A stretch of DNA of 64,000 nt. Source: Saprospiraceae bacterium. GTDB taxonomy: Bacteria; Bacteroidota; Bacteroidia; Chitinophagales; Saprospiraceae. The stretch lies in contig JAHDCG010000016.1 of the NCBI GenBank assembly GCA_020629965.1, positions 1-64,000 of the forward strand, written 5' to 3'. The translations under genes were made by a program, and so were the position numbers. Below, in pieces: positions 30,701 through 37,609 of this stretch. The notes beneath the pieces are model-generated. The model saw nothing but the letters and a program-made list of their open reading frames with translations. It made no database searches and was not told where the DNA came from. The first letter of the stretch is position 1; each line of letters starts with the position of its first letter.

Positions 30701-32687
30701 CGGTCGCGCCGCAGTCGGTGGGGTCGGTAAATTCGACAGTCACCGTCGCCGTGCCCGAACCTAAGAGTTCGGTGCTGTTTTCGAGTTCTTCACAAGTGCC
30801 GTCCGCATTGCGAATACCGAGCGGATATTCACCTGCCGTCAAACCCGTAAAAGTGTCGCTGTCTTGCCAGTTCGCGCCGTTGTCGATGCTGTATTGGTAG
30901 GAACCGCTGCCGCCCGTGCCGCTGATGGTAATGCTGCCGTCGTTTGCCGCGCAGGAGGTCGCGGGCACTGCGTTAATGGCTTGAATTTCGGGAGTTGTCA
31001 AGGCGTTTACCGTAACGGTTTCGCCCTCGACTAAACAATTTCCCGCCGCATTGTTAATTGAAATCGTGTATTCACCGGGCTGCACCTCATTAAAGGTATT
31101 AAAGGGTAAAAATCCGCTGCCGATGCTGTAAATATAATCGCCCTGTCCGCCTTCTGCGGTGATTACGATGCTCGCATCGGTGCCGTCGCAAACGGTGGTT
31201 TGATTGACCGTTACGTTCGCAATAGTCGGCGCGGGAGGGTCGGCGAGGGTATAAGTATCACCGGTGACGGTACAAAAATTATCGCCCGCATCGACGACTA
31301 CGGTATAGGTGCCGGGTGACAATCCGTCGAAGGCATTGCTCGTCTGATAGGTCAAACCGTTGTCGATGCTGTATAAAAAGTTGCCGTTGTCGTTGGCGAC
31401 CGCAACGGAGATAACGCCGTCATTTGCGCCGCATGCCGTGATTTGTTGGACAAAATCATTCGGGGACAAATCGGGTTCGTTGCCGCCCGGCACGGTGACA
31501 GTCGGGCCGGTCACAAAGCAGGTTTGGTCGTTGGTGCGCACCCGCAATTCGTAAGTGCCGCCCGCCAAACCGGTAAAAACATTGGAGTCTTGGTAGTCGA
31601 TGCCGTTGAGTGAGAACATTAAATTATTGACATCGCCGCTCGCCATTTCGACCGTAATGCTGCCGTCGCTCGCCAAACAAGAAGAAGGAAAATCAACGGT
31701 CGGATTACCGAATGCGGGTGCATCGGGTGCGGTCAGCAAAATTTCGGGACCGAAATCCACGCAGGTATCATCGTCGGCATTACGCACTGCGGTCATGTAC
31801 ATACCCGCGCCGAGACCGGCAAAAGTACCGCTGCCCTGCCAACTGTTACCGCCGTCGATACTGAACTCGTAGTTGCCGTTGGTGCCGCTGCTCGCCGTTA
31901 ATACGAGCATACCGTCTGCCGCCGAGCAAGCCGAGAGGTCGGTCGGGGTAGCGGTGTCGAATTGCGGGCCGGTCGGTGAGGTCAGGGTCACCTGTGAGGG
32001 TTCGCTGACGCAATCCGTACCGTTTAAACGCACAAAAACGGTATAAGTGCCTTCGGAAAGATTGCCGAAGAAGCTGTTAAAAGTATAAGTCATACCGCCG
32101 TCGATGCTGAACTCGGTCGCGCCGTCGCCCGCCGCTTCGACGAAAATTGCGCCGTTGTCGGCGTCGCAGTCGGAAATGTTGGTGGTGCTGATATCGGAAA
32201 TAACGGGTTGACTTTCACCGTTCACGATAACTTCACCGTGTGTCGTGGGGCAGGTGCCGTCTTCGTAGCTGACGACGGCATTATAAGTACCCGGAGCAAG
32301 GTTCATAAAAACATTTTCCGCCTGAAAAGTCGCGCCGTTGTCAATGCTGTACTGCAATGCTAAATTAGGATTGTTACCTTCGGCATTGAAGACAATATTA
32401 CCGTTAAAATCCACGCAATCAGAGGACGCGCCGCTCGTGACCGAGATAATCGTGATGTCTGCCACGGAAAGCGCGAAGTAGTCGATGGCAGCGTAAGCCT
32501 CGGTTTTACTGAACGCCTCCGGGCGGTCGTGCGTACACGGCGCGGCGTCTGTCAGGTTGTCGGTAAAAACCGACTTTGCAGAAACGGATGCAACCGTTAA
32601 CAGCAGTATGCCGAGAACCGTCATTATTTTTTTGCCCGAAAGGCGGGCTTGCGTGGTCAAGAAATCGCAGGGTACAAAGCGCTTCAT
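21798..32687 (-). CDS. SprB-like giant adhesin with type B T9SS sorting domain
   Basis: 3,629 residues, complete. The N-terminus has basic residues, then a signal peptide core (VLGILLLTVASVSA) near residue 40. From about residue 55 to 1780 there are about 21 SprB-like repeats of about 82 residues, each with EYSIDGG, an F.GL..GTY strand pair and a C at a DGTC turn. Residues about 1780-3400 alternate Cys-rich Ig-like segments (VCLEVCDD/VCVIHCDD type) with DxxGN...FTVY-like modules. Near 3450 a Big/cadherin-like segment carries PFANDTI and YVPNPDFC. The last about 85 residues (FSPNGDGTNETW, VFNRWGN, WDG.., LPNGTYYY) are the gliding-motility-associated type B T9SS C-terminal domain. It is expected on the cell surface, in adhesion or gliding. 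Start chosen: the only ATG before the signal peptide with a suitable basic region. Confidence 0.92.
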   Translation of the reverse strand: MKRFVPCDFLTTQARLSGKKIMTVLGILLLTVASVSAKSVFTDNLTDAAPCTHDRPEAFSKTEAYAAIDYFALSVADITIISVTSGASSDCVDFNGNIVFNAEGNNPNLALQYSIDNGATFQAENVFMNLAPGTYNAVVSYEDGTCPTTHGEVIVNGESQPVISDISTTNISDCDADNGAIFVEAAGDGATEFSIDGGMTYTFNSFFGNLSEGTYTVFVRLNGTDCVSEPSQVTLTSPTGPQFDTATPTDLSACSAADGMLVLTASSGTNGNYEFSIDGGNSWQGSGTFAGLGAGMYMTAVRNADDDTCVDFGPEILLTAPDAPAFGNPTVDFPSSCLASDGSITVEMASGDVNNLMFSLNGIDYQDSNVFTGLAGGTYELRVRTNDQTCFVTGPTVTVPGGNEPDLSPNDFVQQITACGANDGVISVAVANDNGNFLYSIDNGLTYQTSNAFDGLSPGTYTVVVDAGDNFCTVTGDTYTLADPPAPTIANVTVNQTTVCDGTDASIVITAEGGQGDYIYSIGSGFLPFNTFNEVQPGEYTISINNAAGNCLVEGETVTVNALTTPEIQAINAVPATSCAANDGSITISGTGGSGSYQYSIDNGANWQDSDTFTGLTAGEYPLGIRNADGTCEELENSTELLGSGTATVTVEFTDPTDCGATDGTITVNAQGANTYEYSLDGINFQAENVFTGLAAGTYTATVQITDGTCPVTSDPIVLTTSEGTIDNVEQTNPNSCTEQNGSITVTATGDNLEYSIDGITFQNNGNFTGLPGGEYEVSIRNTDGTCPVFGPMITLAASDNPAVPTFNTQNPTGCNTNDGTISIIVANDNGSFQYSIDGGETFQNENFFSGLDGGEYNILVTSSTCETNGGAISLLEPEAPTVDNVEFQNPDGCDNNNGFIVVTGSGTGDLEYSIDGGLSWKFFGTFADLDAGEYTPAVRNQFNGTCPVLGEPVTLTAPGQTIITNLNPVNPTACGAADGALTVDTEGSIGDLEYSIDNGATFQTDPAFGGLGIGTYRVIVRNTDGSCETPAMFTQLSAPGTPIVEQPLVEQPSTCGANDGIIVITAEGGNGGDLQYSNDGGATFGTQNSFTGLGAGSYDILVQNADGTCTVNAGTVILNSEDSPNFSGLFTQDNLNCDDENPTGLISVSVTNDDGTFEYSNDGGATFQNGNSFENLATGSYEIVIRQAGSACEVSGGTATVGEPASPEITSVTAGATLCGEATGNIIFEVTGGVPPYEYSVDGGMTFVSSSIINNLATGTYQPVVRNANTDCETAGNEVTVDEDGTPTFSGVESTNPTTADSNDGTITINATPCGNNQLEYSIDGGVTFQTGNFFDNLPPGTYNITVRNVGSTETFGEAEIILTAPDAANCATIEEIIATDPTEVFAENGSISILIDAGAGTTLFSIDNGATFQAESTFNGLSEGTYQVVIQNDDGTCTVIGETVVLSIGGGGGATEVTITTNNPAACGASDGSITVTAPLGFQYLYSIDGIDYQMSPEFPGLGAGNYTVSALDITADQEFFFANNPVVLTVTDAPTGIIANTNPACGATDGVISVAAQGGNGTGYEYSIDGINFNDNNTFDGLAAGTYTVSIRNGDGTCTADLMPVTLTEEGGITLNGAPTVTNIGCGNDTGTIALDVTGGTNVQFSADGGVTFQPFPTFTGLAVGTYNVIAQNDDGTCQVSAGEITITDEGGTAVPDYSVSFNNPGDCGNDNGQITVTFTNENIDPTQFEYSIDGGNTYQAAQVFNDLGAGEYNVFVQNADGTCPLPYILNPVILTGGDTEIFTEMTLIVNEADLLPGGKVCVPVPVAEVFIFDLTLDGNPYNEQLAGCDNFTVYSYSTQALQQSGSTGPYNVDNWVCNNGTFSGEVADINALVAQMNVWDPTGNWILDGNEIVGGEDGAVYGDILITVTETDVQETLMVNSAPVSNGTCIAVGGVGTYEFTASNGNGCSDTITIIVEEEDVVVNPPVTGTEGDTIFLSTPQNTNTEAYCFTGENLDGMTITGIVDCGIPSNGAALLSSDPFCTTYVPGTNFLGQDEFCVVICGEGGNINCDSTVFIVTVHPPTNTVDVTVNTLETEEVCLEENVLQLPGNIQTAEVCGIDDTQIAVSFDANCVTFDPADGFFGETEVCVIHCDDSSPAPVCDTTFFNVTVTPDCPDIFTESEVTLTGFEEDFTYCVPIAQMTVIETYTVFLDEEETPVSPAPCDVDTSYVYNVSGAPAAGFTVTEWICNGATFSFVVTDVADLLDSMNVNDPAGNWTLSADNQFIEGGENGAAYSTMTVDLGDGDTTTFPFTELPVAGGSLFSFSGFGQHTIIFEDAIGCTDTITITYEEDNSDEFVNLVTPFNTTIDSICGDTTTLAGNWNGDVAYCLEATDGLTPIITGTPCVFYTPLNDFVGFDTLCLQVCDDMIPTNCNLTTFVVQVLPPVDTIEIIAPSLAFDTCLMTTDFLQLPGEVVSAEICGFDSEFVDAVSIQDTCLTIDLTGNLGLNTTEICFVHCDDNNPQFCDTTYLSITGSVECEDFIAVSDTVLVTDMGNSNICVPLLPLDIIDNYEVVLDGELYSGPIGGCDFTDIFTYDINNIFEGPYTSVTWLVDGNILSGTANDLEELAALMSSLDPTGDWTFNEDAMNIFSTNTDSGTAYGVLTVTNGSEIYTSNDTPALGQLPGGTTFVFQEPGGHVLVFTENATGCTDSISINVFDGDFTLQIETFQNVPDTTCFDITAEYPNFDSLSICGQPTNGTFEIFNDTCFIFTPNDNFLGEDEGCVEVCSTIDGVPACETFTVLINVVSDCPENLILADDIELTAEDCDVPVDYCLDLNGADLTGYTVTDNGTEIDLTLTCENGEAGGFYDFSNIPAGGFTADSVDINGETFTGTFDDAQQLIDSLNVWDIAQMWTLDADAQRLVNGSSIGIYDTLFISAAGEQFALVYTETTTSTGLALTLTSGPHQIVFTDPITTCTDVVNINVLCDDPDGCPGLDALSPTEIITEDCDTPVEFCVSLAVEDLVLYTITDNGEPYAGGAVACSENDDAAALQLLPGEHTLVFTATDGSCTEEFFVDVRCIVFEDLTIEETLNLGQSETFCLFEDYDVDTTGIIGTSVVNTCPELGTGNVTFTYDTLTHCITFDPVALGQDTICLELCNAEGCITLTFNLTVIEQCDDLFALDNVGGGLIDCDDLTLGGEICLPILREDLMTTDIFVGGVEYTGVRDVCDPVFENQIAVVNVPGGGELGPYEVTFTVTDPNGNETDFTDTIEVIGEIDDIFNAIDPAAMWVYDPILGFVLSPNTDNTYNGTITQIISGSSIGFGSEIGITPTGTAIIVPSGTQEIIFIDQETGCRDTLISTVACLETDTLNLVLDVGMSDTLCFDTLELVGNFVSISNDCPELSGTAAEVVVIGNTPEQPDSLCVSFNGLVPGEESACIIVCDDLGICDTTYVNITVRVNDLDLPVAVTDSTTTGQNQPVVINPFANDTINGFLDTFFISVQPQFGEAAFNPDGSINYVPNPDFCDAGLPDTLQYVICNTLGCDSAWIFVTVNCPGILVYTGFSPNGDGTNETWTIDGIEAFTESRLQVFNRWGNRVLNVINYQNDWDGKWEGKDLPNGTYYYILNLNDDTLSDEERDLQGWIQIRR
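27345..32520 (-). repeat. SprB-like repeat array, about 21 units of about 246 bp
   Basis: In the minus-strand reading each unit encodes a start such as NPTSCGANDGSI, then YEYSIDGG, FQ, F.GL.AGTY, VRN.DGTC and a proline-rich boundary. A recurring DNA word, gtcgatgctgta (encoding YSID), marks the units on the plus strand. Units have diverged in protein and DNA, in contrast with the 945-bp array in the first adhesin. Confidence 0.85.
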
Positions 32688-33535
32688 GTTTTGTTGTTTA
32701 ATATGTTCTGAATACAGACTAATGTGCGTATAATTCGATGCGTCTCTAAGCCCAAAGCGGGGAATTTTCTCCGGGTTCGAGATTGCAGAGTAATTGTCGT
32801 TTGTTACTTTTCTTTGAAAGAATTATGTTAGTCAGTTAATGCAAAAGCGGTATCAGACGCTTCTTTTGCTTATTTGTCGGGTTGATTCTTAGTGTTTCGC
32901 CTCTTTTTTGCGAGAGCGTCAGACACCCCGGCGTGCAACTAAAAAACCCTGTTTGCGACGTGCAAACAAGTACCGTTATTATTTTTTTCTCGTAAATAGT
33001 TGGTTAAATAAAGCAATGAGGAAGGACGACACAGCGGCGGCGGCAACGGGCAAGTCGGAATCGTAAACATGGAAAATGAACCGGCGAGGGCAAATTTTTT
33101 CCGTAATTTACATGTAATTTCAGACTCGGTAAAAAGCTGCATCTGCAGTTGTTTATCTCTTCATCGTATGTTTAAAAAATCATTAGAGTCACAAAATCCG
33201 ACTTGATTTGTAGTTTTCAATAGCAAAACAAGGGGATTCGGTGAGTAAGAACGACACTTTTTTACTCGCGCAATGTTAAACATACACCTATTTATTCAAT
33301 GTTATTTTTCAAAATTTGTACCAAAAAGACATTCAGGGTCTTCGATATACAAATTAAACAAATTTAAAATGTGAATAAACGCTTTTGTAATCCGAATAAG
33401 CGGGGGGAAGATGTCTTTAAATACTAAGGTAAGGAACGGGAACTTTCATAGTTTGCGCATTTTCGCGCCGTGGGCATAATGATTGACAAAAGTAGAGAGC
33501 TTTGGCGGCATTTCAAAGAAATATATGTTTTTTTT
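32688..33535. other. Intergenic region upstream of the SprB-like adhesin
   Basis: AT-rich, with no gene supported. Short frames here have no recognisable protein features. No exact TAnnTTTG was found on the minus strand within 200 nt of the adhesin start, so its promoter is unassigned. Confidence 0.5.
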
Positions 33536-33660
33536 AGACGGTGGACGGTAGGACGGCAAACGGTGAACGGTGAGCCGGTTGACGGTTGACGGCGGCTTAT
33601 CCTCACCGTAGCATCGACTTTAGTCGATTGGCTGATTGAAATCGGTGGACGGCGGACGGG
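33536..33660. repeat. 7-bp degenerate repeat tract (two blocks)
   Basis: Units such as GGTGGAC, GGTTGAC and GGTGAAC follow one another at 33536-33596, and a short second block lies at 33643-33660. Between them is a small hairpin (ATCGACT/AGTCGAT). It lies upstream of icd rather than at a stop codon. Confidence 0.75.
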
Positions 33661-33715
33661 GCGACTCTTTTACCGATTGAAATTACTTATAATCCCGTCG
33701 ATTTTAGGTTGAACA

Positions 33716-33746
33716 TTGCGGTTTTGCGGCAAAAAAGCTACCTTTG
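33716..33746 (+). promoter_or_regulatory. Bacteroidota-type promoter of icd
   Basis: TTG at 33716-33718 and TACCTTTG at 33739-33746 match the -33 and TAnnTTTG -7 elements with 20-bp spacing. Transcription would begin near 33752, leaving a leader of about 115 nt before ATG 33866. Confidence 0.55.
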
Positions 33747-33865
33747 CGCCGTTTTTCGGGCAGCGACAAAAATCGAGTCGCTTTTCCCATTTACTTGACC
33801 AAATCGGTTTTCTTCCGCTTATGAATAAATTCTGCGGAACAATCCGGCAAAACAGAATTAAATCA

Positions 33866-35089
33866 ATGAGCGGTACAAACATTACCATAAAAAAAGACTC
33901 CGTTAAAGTTCCTAACGACCCGATTATTCCTTTTATCGAAGGTGACGGCATCGGTCCCGATATTTGGGCGGCAGCGCAACGTGTATTCGACGCGGCGGTA
34001 GAAAAAGCATTCGACGGCAAAAGAAAAATTCACTGGAAAGAAGTCTTGGCAGGTCAGAAAGCCTACGACGCGACGGGTGAATGGTTGCCGCAGGATACGC
34101 TCGACGCGATGACCGAGCACCTGGTCAGTATCAAAGGCCCTTTGACGACTCCGGTCGGCGGCGGTATTCGCTCTTTGAACGTGGCGATTCGTCAAAAATT
34201 GGATTTGTACGCTTGTGTGCGCCCCGTGAAGTGGTACCGAGGTGTGCCTTCGCCGGTGAAAAAACCGGGTTTGGTGGATATGACTATTTTCCGTGAAAAT
34301 ACGGAAGACATTTACGCCGGAATCGAGTACATGCACGGTACGCCCGAAAACGATAAGGTGAAAAAATTCTTCATCGAAGAAATGGGTGTCACGGGCATTC
34401 GCTTCCCGGATACGGCTTCTTTGGGTGTAAAACCCGTTTCGGAAGAAGGTACCAAACGCCTTGTCCGCGCGACGATTAAAGATGCCCTGAAAAACAAAAA
34501 AGTGACTTCGGTGACTTTGGTACACAAGGGTAATATCATGAAATTTACCGAAGGTGCCTTCAAAACCTGGGGTTACGAAGTAGCGAAAGAAGAGTTCGGC
34601 GCGAAAGATTACCAAGGCGGACCGTGGCAGGTTATCGAGCATAAAGGTCGCGAAATCATCGTGAAAGACGTGATTGCCGATGCTTTTTTGCAGCAAATTT
34701 TACTGCGCCCCGCAGAGTACGATCACATCGCTACCCTCAACCTCAACGGTGACTACATTTCCGATGCACTGGCGGCAGCGGTAGGCGGTATCGGTATCGC
34801 ACCCGGCGCGAATATCAACTACGACAGCGGTATTGCGGTCTTTGAAGCGACACACGGTACGGCACCGAAATATGCGGGGCAGGACAAAGTAAACCCGAGT
34901 TCGGTTATCCTGTCGGGCGTGATGATGTTCGATTACATGGGCTGGTCAAAAGCCGGTAAGCTCATCGAAAAAGGTATCAAAGCGGCGGTACGCAAGAAGC
35001 GCGTTACTTACGATTTCGAACGTCTGATGAAAGACGCTACTTTGTTGAAGTGCTCTGAATTTGCGGATGAAATTATTGAGAATATGTAA
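33866..35089 (+). CDS. icd: NADP-dependent isocitrate dehydrogenase
   Basis: 407 residues, close to the 416 of the E. coli enzyme. It oxidatively decarboxylates isocitrate to 2-oxoglutarate in the cytosolic TCA cycle. Visible signatures: GDGIGPDIW near residue 27, the substrate loop [13 protein letters not shown] (Ser 103, Asn 105, Arg 109), the metal-binding region [13 protein letters not shown], and the cofactor region [15 protein letters not shown]. The Lys-Tyr-x5-Val pattern there, and TYDFERLM with Tyr and Arg near the end, are the NADP-specifying residues known from E. coli. The ATG at 33866 was chosen because it gives the family N-terminus; an in-frame extension to 33716 would overlap the promoter and is unlike the family. 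It is followed by a 9-bp repeat tract and a terminator shared with the convergent ATPase gene. Confidence 0.95.
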   Translation: MSGTNITIKKDSVKVPNDPIIPFIEGDGIGPDIWAAAQRVFDAAVEKAFDGKRKIHWKEVLAGQKAYDATGEWLPQDTLDAMTEHLVSIKGPLTTPVGGGIRSLNVAIRQKLDLYACVRPVKWYRGVPSPVKKPGLVDMTIFRENTEDIYAGIEYMHGTPENDKVKKFFIEEMGVTGIRFPDTASLGVKPVSEEGTKRLVRATIKDALKNKKVTSVTLVHKGNIMKFTEGAFKTWGYEVAKEEFGAKDYQGGPWQVIEHKGREIIVKDVIADAFLQQILLRPAEYDHIATLNLNGDYISDALAAAVGGIGIAPGANINYDSGIAVFEATHGTAPKYAGQDKVNPSSVILSGVMMFDYMGWSKAGKLIEKGIKAAVRKKRVTYDFERLMKDATLLKCSEFADEIIENM

Positions 35090-35096
35090 GAAAGAA

Positions 35097-35140
35097 GGTT
35101 GGAATGGTTGGAGTTGTTAGACTTGTTTGAGTTGTTGCGG
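35097..35140 (+). repeat. 9-bp repeat tract after icd stop
   Basis: Units GTTGGAATG, GTTGGAGTT, GTTAGACTT and GTTTGAGTT begin 8 bp after the icd stop. The G/T-rich strand is the mRNA strand. Confidence 0.85.
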
Positions 35141-35166
35141 CTTTGATTTCAACTTACCTTTTTCAG

Positions 35167-35208
35167 AAAAAAATCCTGTTGTGTTTTATTACGCAACAGG
35201 ATTTTTTC
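35167..35208. terminator. Bidirectional terminator between icd and the MoxR-like gene
   Basis: A 14-bp stem (AAAAAATCCTGTTG with CAACAGGATTTTTT, one bulged A) with a 12-nt loop and A/T tails on both sides serves the two convergent genes. Confidence 0.85.
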
Positions 35209-35224
35209 ATTATGTTTCTATACG

Positions 35225-35270
35225 ACTATTCCAACGATTCAAACGACTCAAACCACTCAAACAAACACAG
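35225..35270 (-). repeat. 9-bp repeat tract after the MoxR-like gene stop
   Basis: Units TATTCCAAC, GATTCAAAC, GACTCAAAC and CACTCAAAC precede the minus-strand stop at 35281-35283. In the mRNA sense this is again G/U-rich, and it mirrors the tract behind icd across the terminator. Confidence 0.85.
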
Positions 35271-35280
35271 TCACGCAGGT

Positions 35281-36360
35281 TTAAACATTCTCCCGGCAAG
35301 CCTCATACAAATCCTCCCAACCTTTCCTTTCTTTCATGACCGTTTCCAAATATTCGAGCCAGACGTTTTTGTCGGTTACGGGATCTTTGACAATCGCACC
35401 CGTGATGCCGGCGGCGAGGTCGGCAGCTTTCAGTTTGCCGTCGCCGAAGTGTACGGCGAGCGTCTGACCGCTGTTCATGACACTGATAGCCTCGGCAACC
35501 GAAAGCGTGGAGGTCGGTGATTTTACCTTGTCGCGCCCGTCTTCGGTGCGCCCGCTGCGCAGTTCGCGGAAGATAGTGACCAATCTGCGGATTTCTTCAA
35601 GCGGGGCGGCGGCGGGCGGCAGTTCGAGACTTTGCCCGATGCTTTCTACCCGCGTTTTGACGATTTGCACTTCCTCTTCCAAAGTCTTCGGCACGGGCAA
35701 AACAACGGTATTAAAACGCCGACGCAGGGCGGAACTCAGCTCATTAACGCCCTTATCCTGCGTGTTGGCGGTAGCAATTAAATTAAAACCTTTCTTCGCG
35801 GCAATTTCCGTATTTAACTCGGGCACCGGCAGCGTTTTTTCCGACAAAATGGTAATAAGATTGTCCTGTACGTCCGACGGAATCCGCGTTAATTCCTCGA
35901 TGCGCACGACCTTTCCTTTTTGCATGGCAGTCATCACGGGCGAGGCGACGACGGCTTTTTCGGTCGGCCCTTCGGAGAGGAGGCGGGCATAATTCCACCC
36001 GTAGCGCAGCGCGTCTTCGCTCATACCGGCGGTGCCTTGTACGAGCAGGGTGCTGCGACCGCAGACGGCGGCGGCAAGGTGTTCGCTGACGCGGGTTTTG
36101 GCGGTACCGGGGATGCCGACCAAGAGCAGGGCGCGGTCGGTGGCGAGGGTGGCGACGGCGATTTCCATGAGGCGGCGGTTACCGTAATATTTGGGGGTAA
36201 TTTCCATACCGTTCTCGGTTTTTCCGCCGATGAGGTAAGTGACGACGGCGCGGGGCGAAAGTTGCCAACCGGGCGGCTTGGCGTTTTTATCGGCGGCGGC
36301 GAGGGCTTGCAGTTCGTGTGCGAAAAGGTCTTCGGCGTGCGGGCGGATGTTGTCGGTCAT
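35281..36360 (-). CDS. MoxR-like AAA+ ATPase (orphan)
   Basis: 359 residues from ATG 36360, chosen because the family begins IRPHAE.LFA soon after the start; an ATG at 36432 would add 24 atypical residues. Walker A is GIPGTAKT near residue 85. The Walker B position reads VVRIEELTR, with Glu-Glu where most MoxR proteins have Asp-Glu. Sensor 1 and the arginine-rich region follow as IATANTQDKGVNELSSALRRRFN. I recall close relatives encoded beside DUF5682, von Willebrand A and SWIM-zinc-finger genes, where the ATPase is thought to act as a chaperone-like remodeler. None of those partners is present in this window, so it is an orphan here. Cytoplasmic; substrate unknown. Confidence 0.85.
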   Translation of the reverse strand: MTDNIRPHAEDLFAHELQALAAADKNAKPPGWQLSPRAVVTYLIGGKTENGMEITPKYYGNRRLMEIAVATLATDRALLLVGIPGTAKTRVSEHLAAAVCGRSTLLVQGTAGMSEDALRYGWNYARLLSEGPTEKAVVASPVMTAMQKGKVVRIEELTRIPSDVQDNLITILSEKTLPVPELNTEIAAKKGFNLIATANTQDKGVNELSSALRRRFNTVVLPVPKTLEEEVQIVKTRVESIGQSLELPPAAAPLEEIRRLVTIFRELRSGRTEDGRDKVKSPTSTLSVAEAISVMNSGQTLAVHFGDGKLKAADLAAGITGAIVKDPVTDKNVWLEYLETVMKERKGWEDLYEACRENV

Positions 36361-36643
36361 AAGTATTTTGATTTTGCGCAAAATTAGAAATTCGGGGTCG
36401 AAACGACCGATTTTTTCGCCGTTGAGACGCAAATATGTTTCGGAAAATGTTAAACCTGCGATTTACGACGGGGTTGGCGTATTTTTTGCATCGAAAAGAG
36501 TGTCTCGAACTACTTTTAAAGATTACTCTTATCCGCGCATTGTCATTCTTTCACCCGACCCGTTTCACGACTTGTCGATTAAAACTCTCGTAACGTATTT
36601 TAAAATCCGACAATTAGATTCAATCGAGCCAAAAATGATTTAA

Positions 36644-37462
36644 ATGCCAATCAAAATAAACTACATCATCTTAGCTTTCAGCCTGTTTTTTCTTTCGCTG
36701 ACCGTTCCGCAATCTACGAAAAATAAGAGCTGTACCGACTCTTCGGATTCGTCCGAAAAGCAAACGGAAATACCGAAGCGACTCGAACGCAAATTTCGAC
36801 GCGACGCCGCCCGCCTTGCCCTGCGCCTGACCGCCGAGCAGGAAGACCTTCGCTACCAAAATATCGAAATACCGCGCGGTAACATCGAAACTTTTTACGC
36901 GCTTTTAGCCGGTATTTACCTCGACAACGAAACGGCGCAATCCATCGCCGATTGCAATGTGCACACTTTTCCCAATCCTTCCATCGACCGCTTTATCGTC
37001 ATTTTTGATAAAACCGTCGCCTGGGCAGAGCCTTTGCAAATGGGCATCAGCGAGACGGACAGCCGCGAAATCAACGAACTGCTGGACGAATATAATCTCG
37101 TACTCGATAAGCACGTGCAGTGGAACGACACGCAAGACGCCATCACCATCCGCTCGAAAGAACCGCTGAATATGGCCGCGCTCGCTAATGAATTTTACAA
37201 CGTGGAAGGCGTCGCGGAAATCGACCTCGGCGTGCCGGAAGTGAGCGGCAACGACATCCAAGTGCGTCGCATCGAAGCGGGCTGGACGGTAGAATATTAC
37301 CTGCGTTTCGGGTCGCAAATTACGGGCAACGGCAAGCAACATGTCTGGACGTACCGTGCGGAAGACAGCGGCAGCGTTACGATGTTGAAAGAAGAAGGCG
37401 ACCCGATTCCGGAGTGGATGCGGTGCGAGTTGAATCTGCCCGGATTTATGGTTGGTAGTTGA
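36644..37462 (+). CDS. Secreted protein with protease-propeptide-like fold
   Basis: 272 residues. The N-terminus is hydrophobic (INYIILAFSLFFLSL) and ends near a Ser/Cys-rich segment, so it is exported. Residues about 110-205 read DRFIVIFD..., INELLDEYNLVLDKH, ITIRS, AALANEFYNVEGVAEID: a beta-alpha-beta-beta-alpha-beta order like the inhibitor I9/subtilisin propeptide fold. No protease domain follows; instead there is a short C-terminal region with VEYYLRFGSQ. The final residues MVGS and the stop codon are encoded by the start of a 7-bp repeat tract, so the C-terminus may have been altered. The fold is inferred from the pattern only. The protein is otherwise unrecognised. Confidence 0.7.
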   Translation: MPIKINYIILAFSLFFLSLTVPQSTKNKSCTDSSDSSEKQTEIPKRLERKFRRDAARLALRLTAEQEDLRYQNIEIPRGNIETFYALLAGIYLDNETAQSIADCNVHTFPNPSIDRFIVIFDKTVAWAEPLQMGISETDSREINELLDEYNLVLDKHVQWNDTQDAITIRSKEPLNMAALANEFYNVEGVAEIDLGVPEVSGNDIQVRRIEAGWTVEYYLRFGSQITGNGKQHVWTYRAEDSGSVTMLKEEGDPIPEWMRCELNLPGFMVGS

Positions 37463-37500
37463 TAAATGGTTGGTAGTTGGTGGTTGTTGGTTGATAGTTG
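37448..37500 (+). repeat. 7-bp repeat tract overlapping a stop codon
   Basis: Units TGGTTGG, TAGTTGA, TAAATGG, TTGGTAG, TTGGTGG run from inside the coding end of the preceding gene. The TGA stop at 37460-37462 is part of one unit. The G/T-rich strand is the mRNA strand. Confidence 0.85.
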
Positions 37501-37609
37501 CGGAATAATCTCCCGCTTTAAGCGTTACCGATCTTATCAATTTCGACTTCGTTCCTTTAGTAATTGTTCTTGGTTTCGCTGATGTAATTTAATACGAATT
37601 ATTCTTTCT

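Noticed and set aside
33863-34696. 277-codon minus-strand frame inside icd
   Set aside because: Shadow of icd; low-complexity His/Arg-rich composition.
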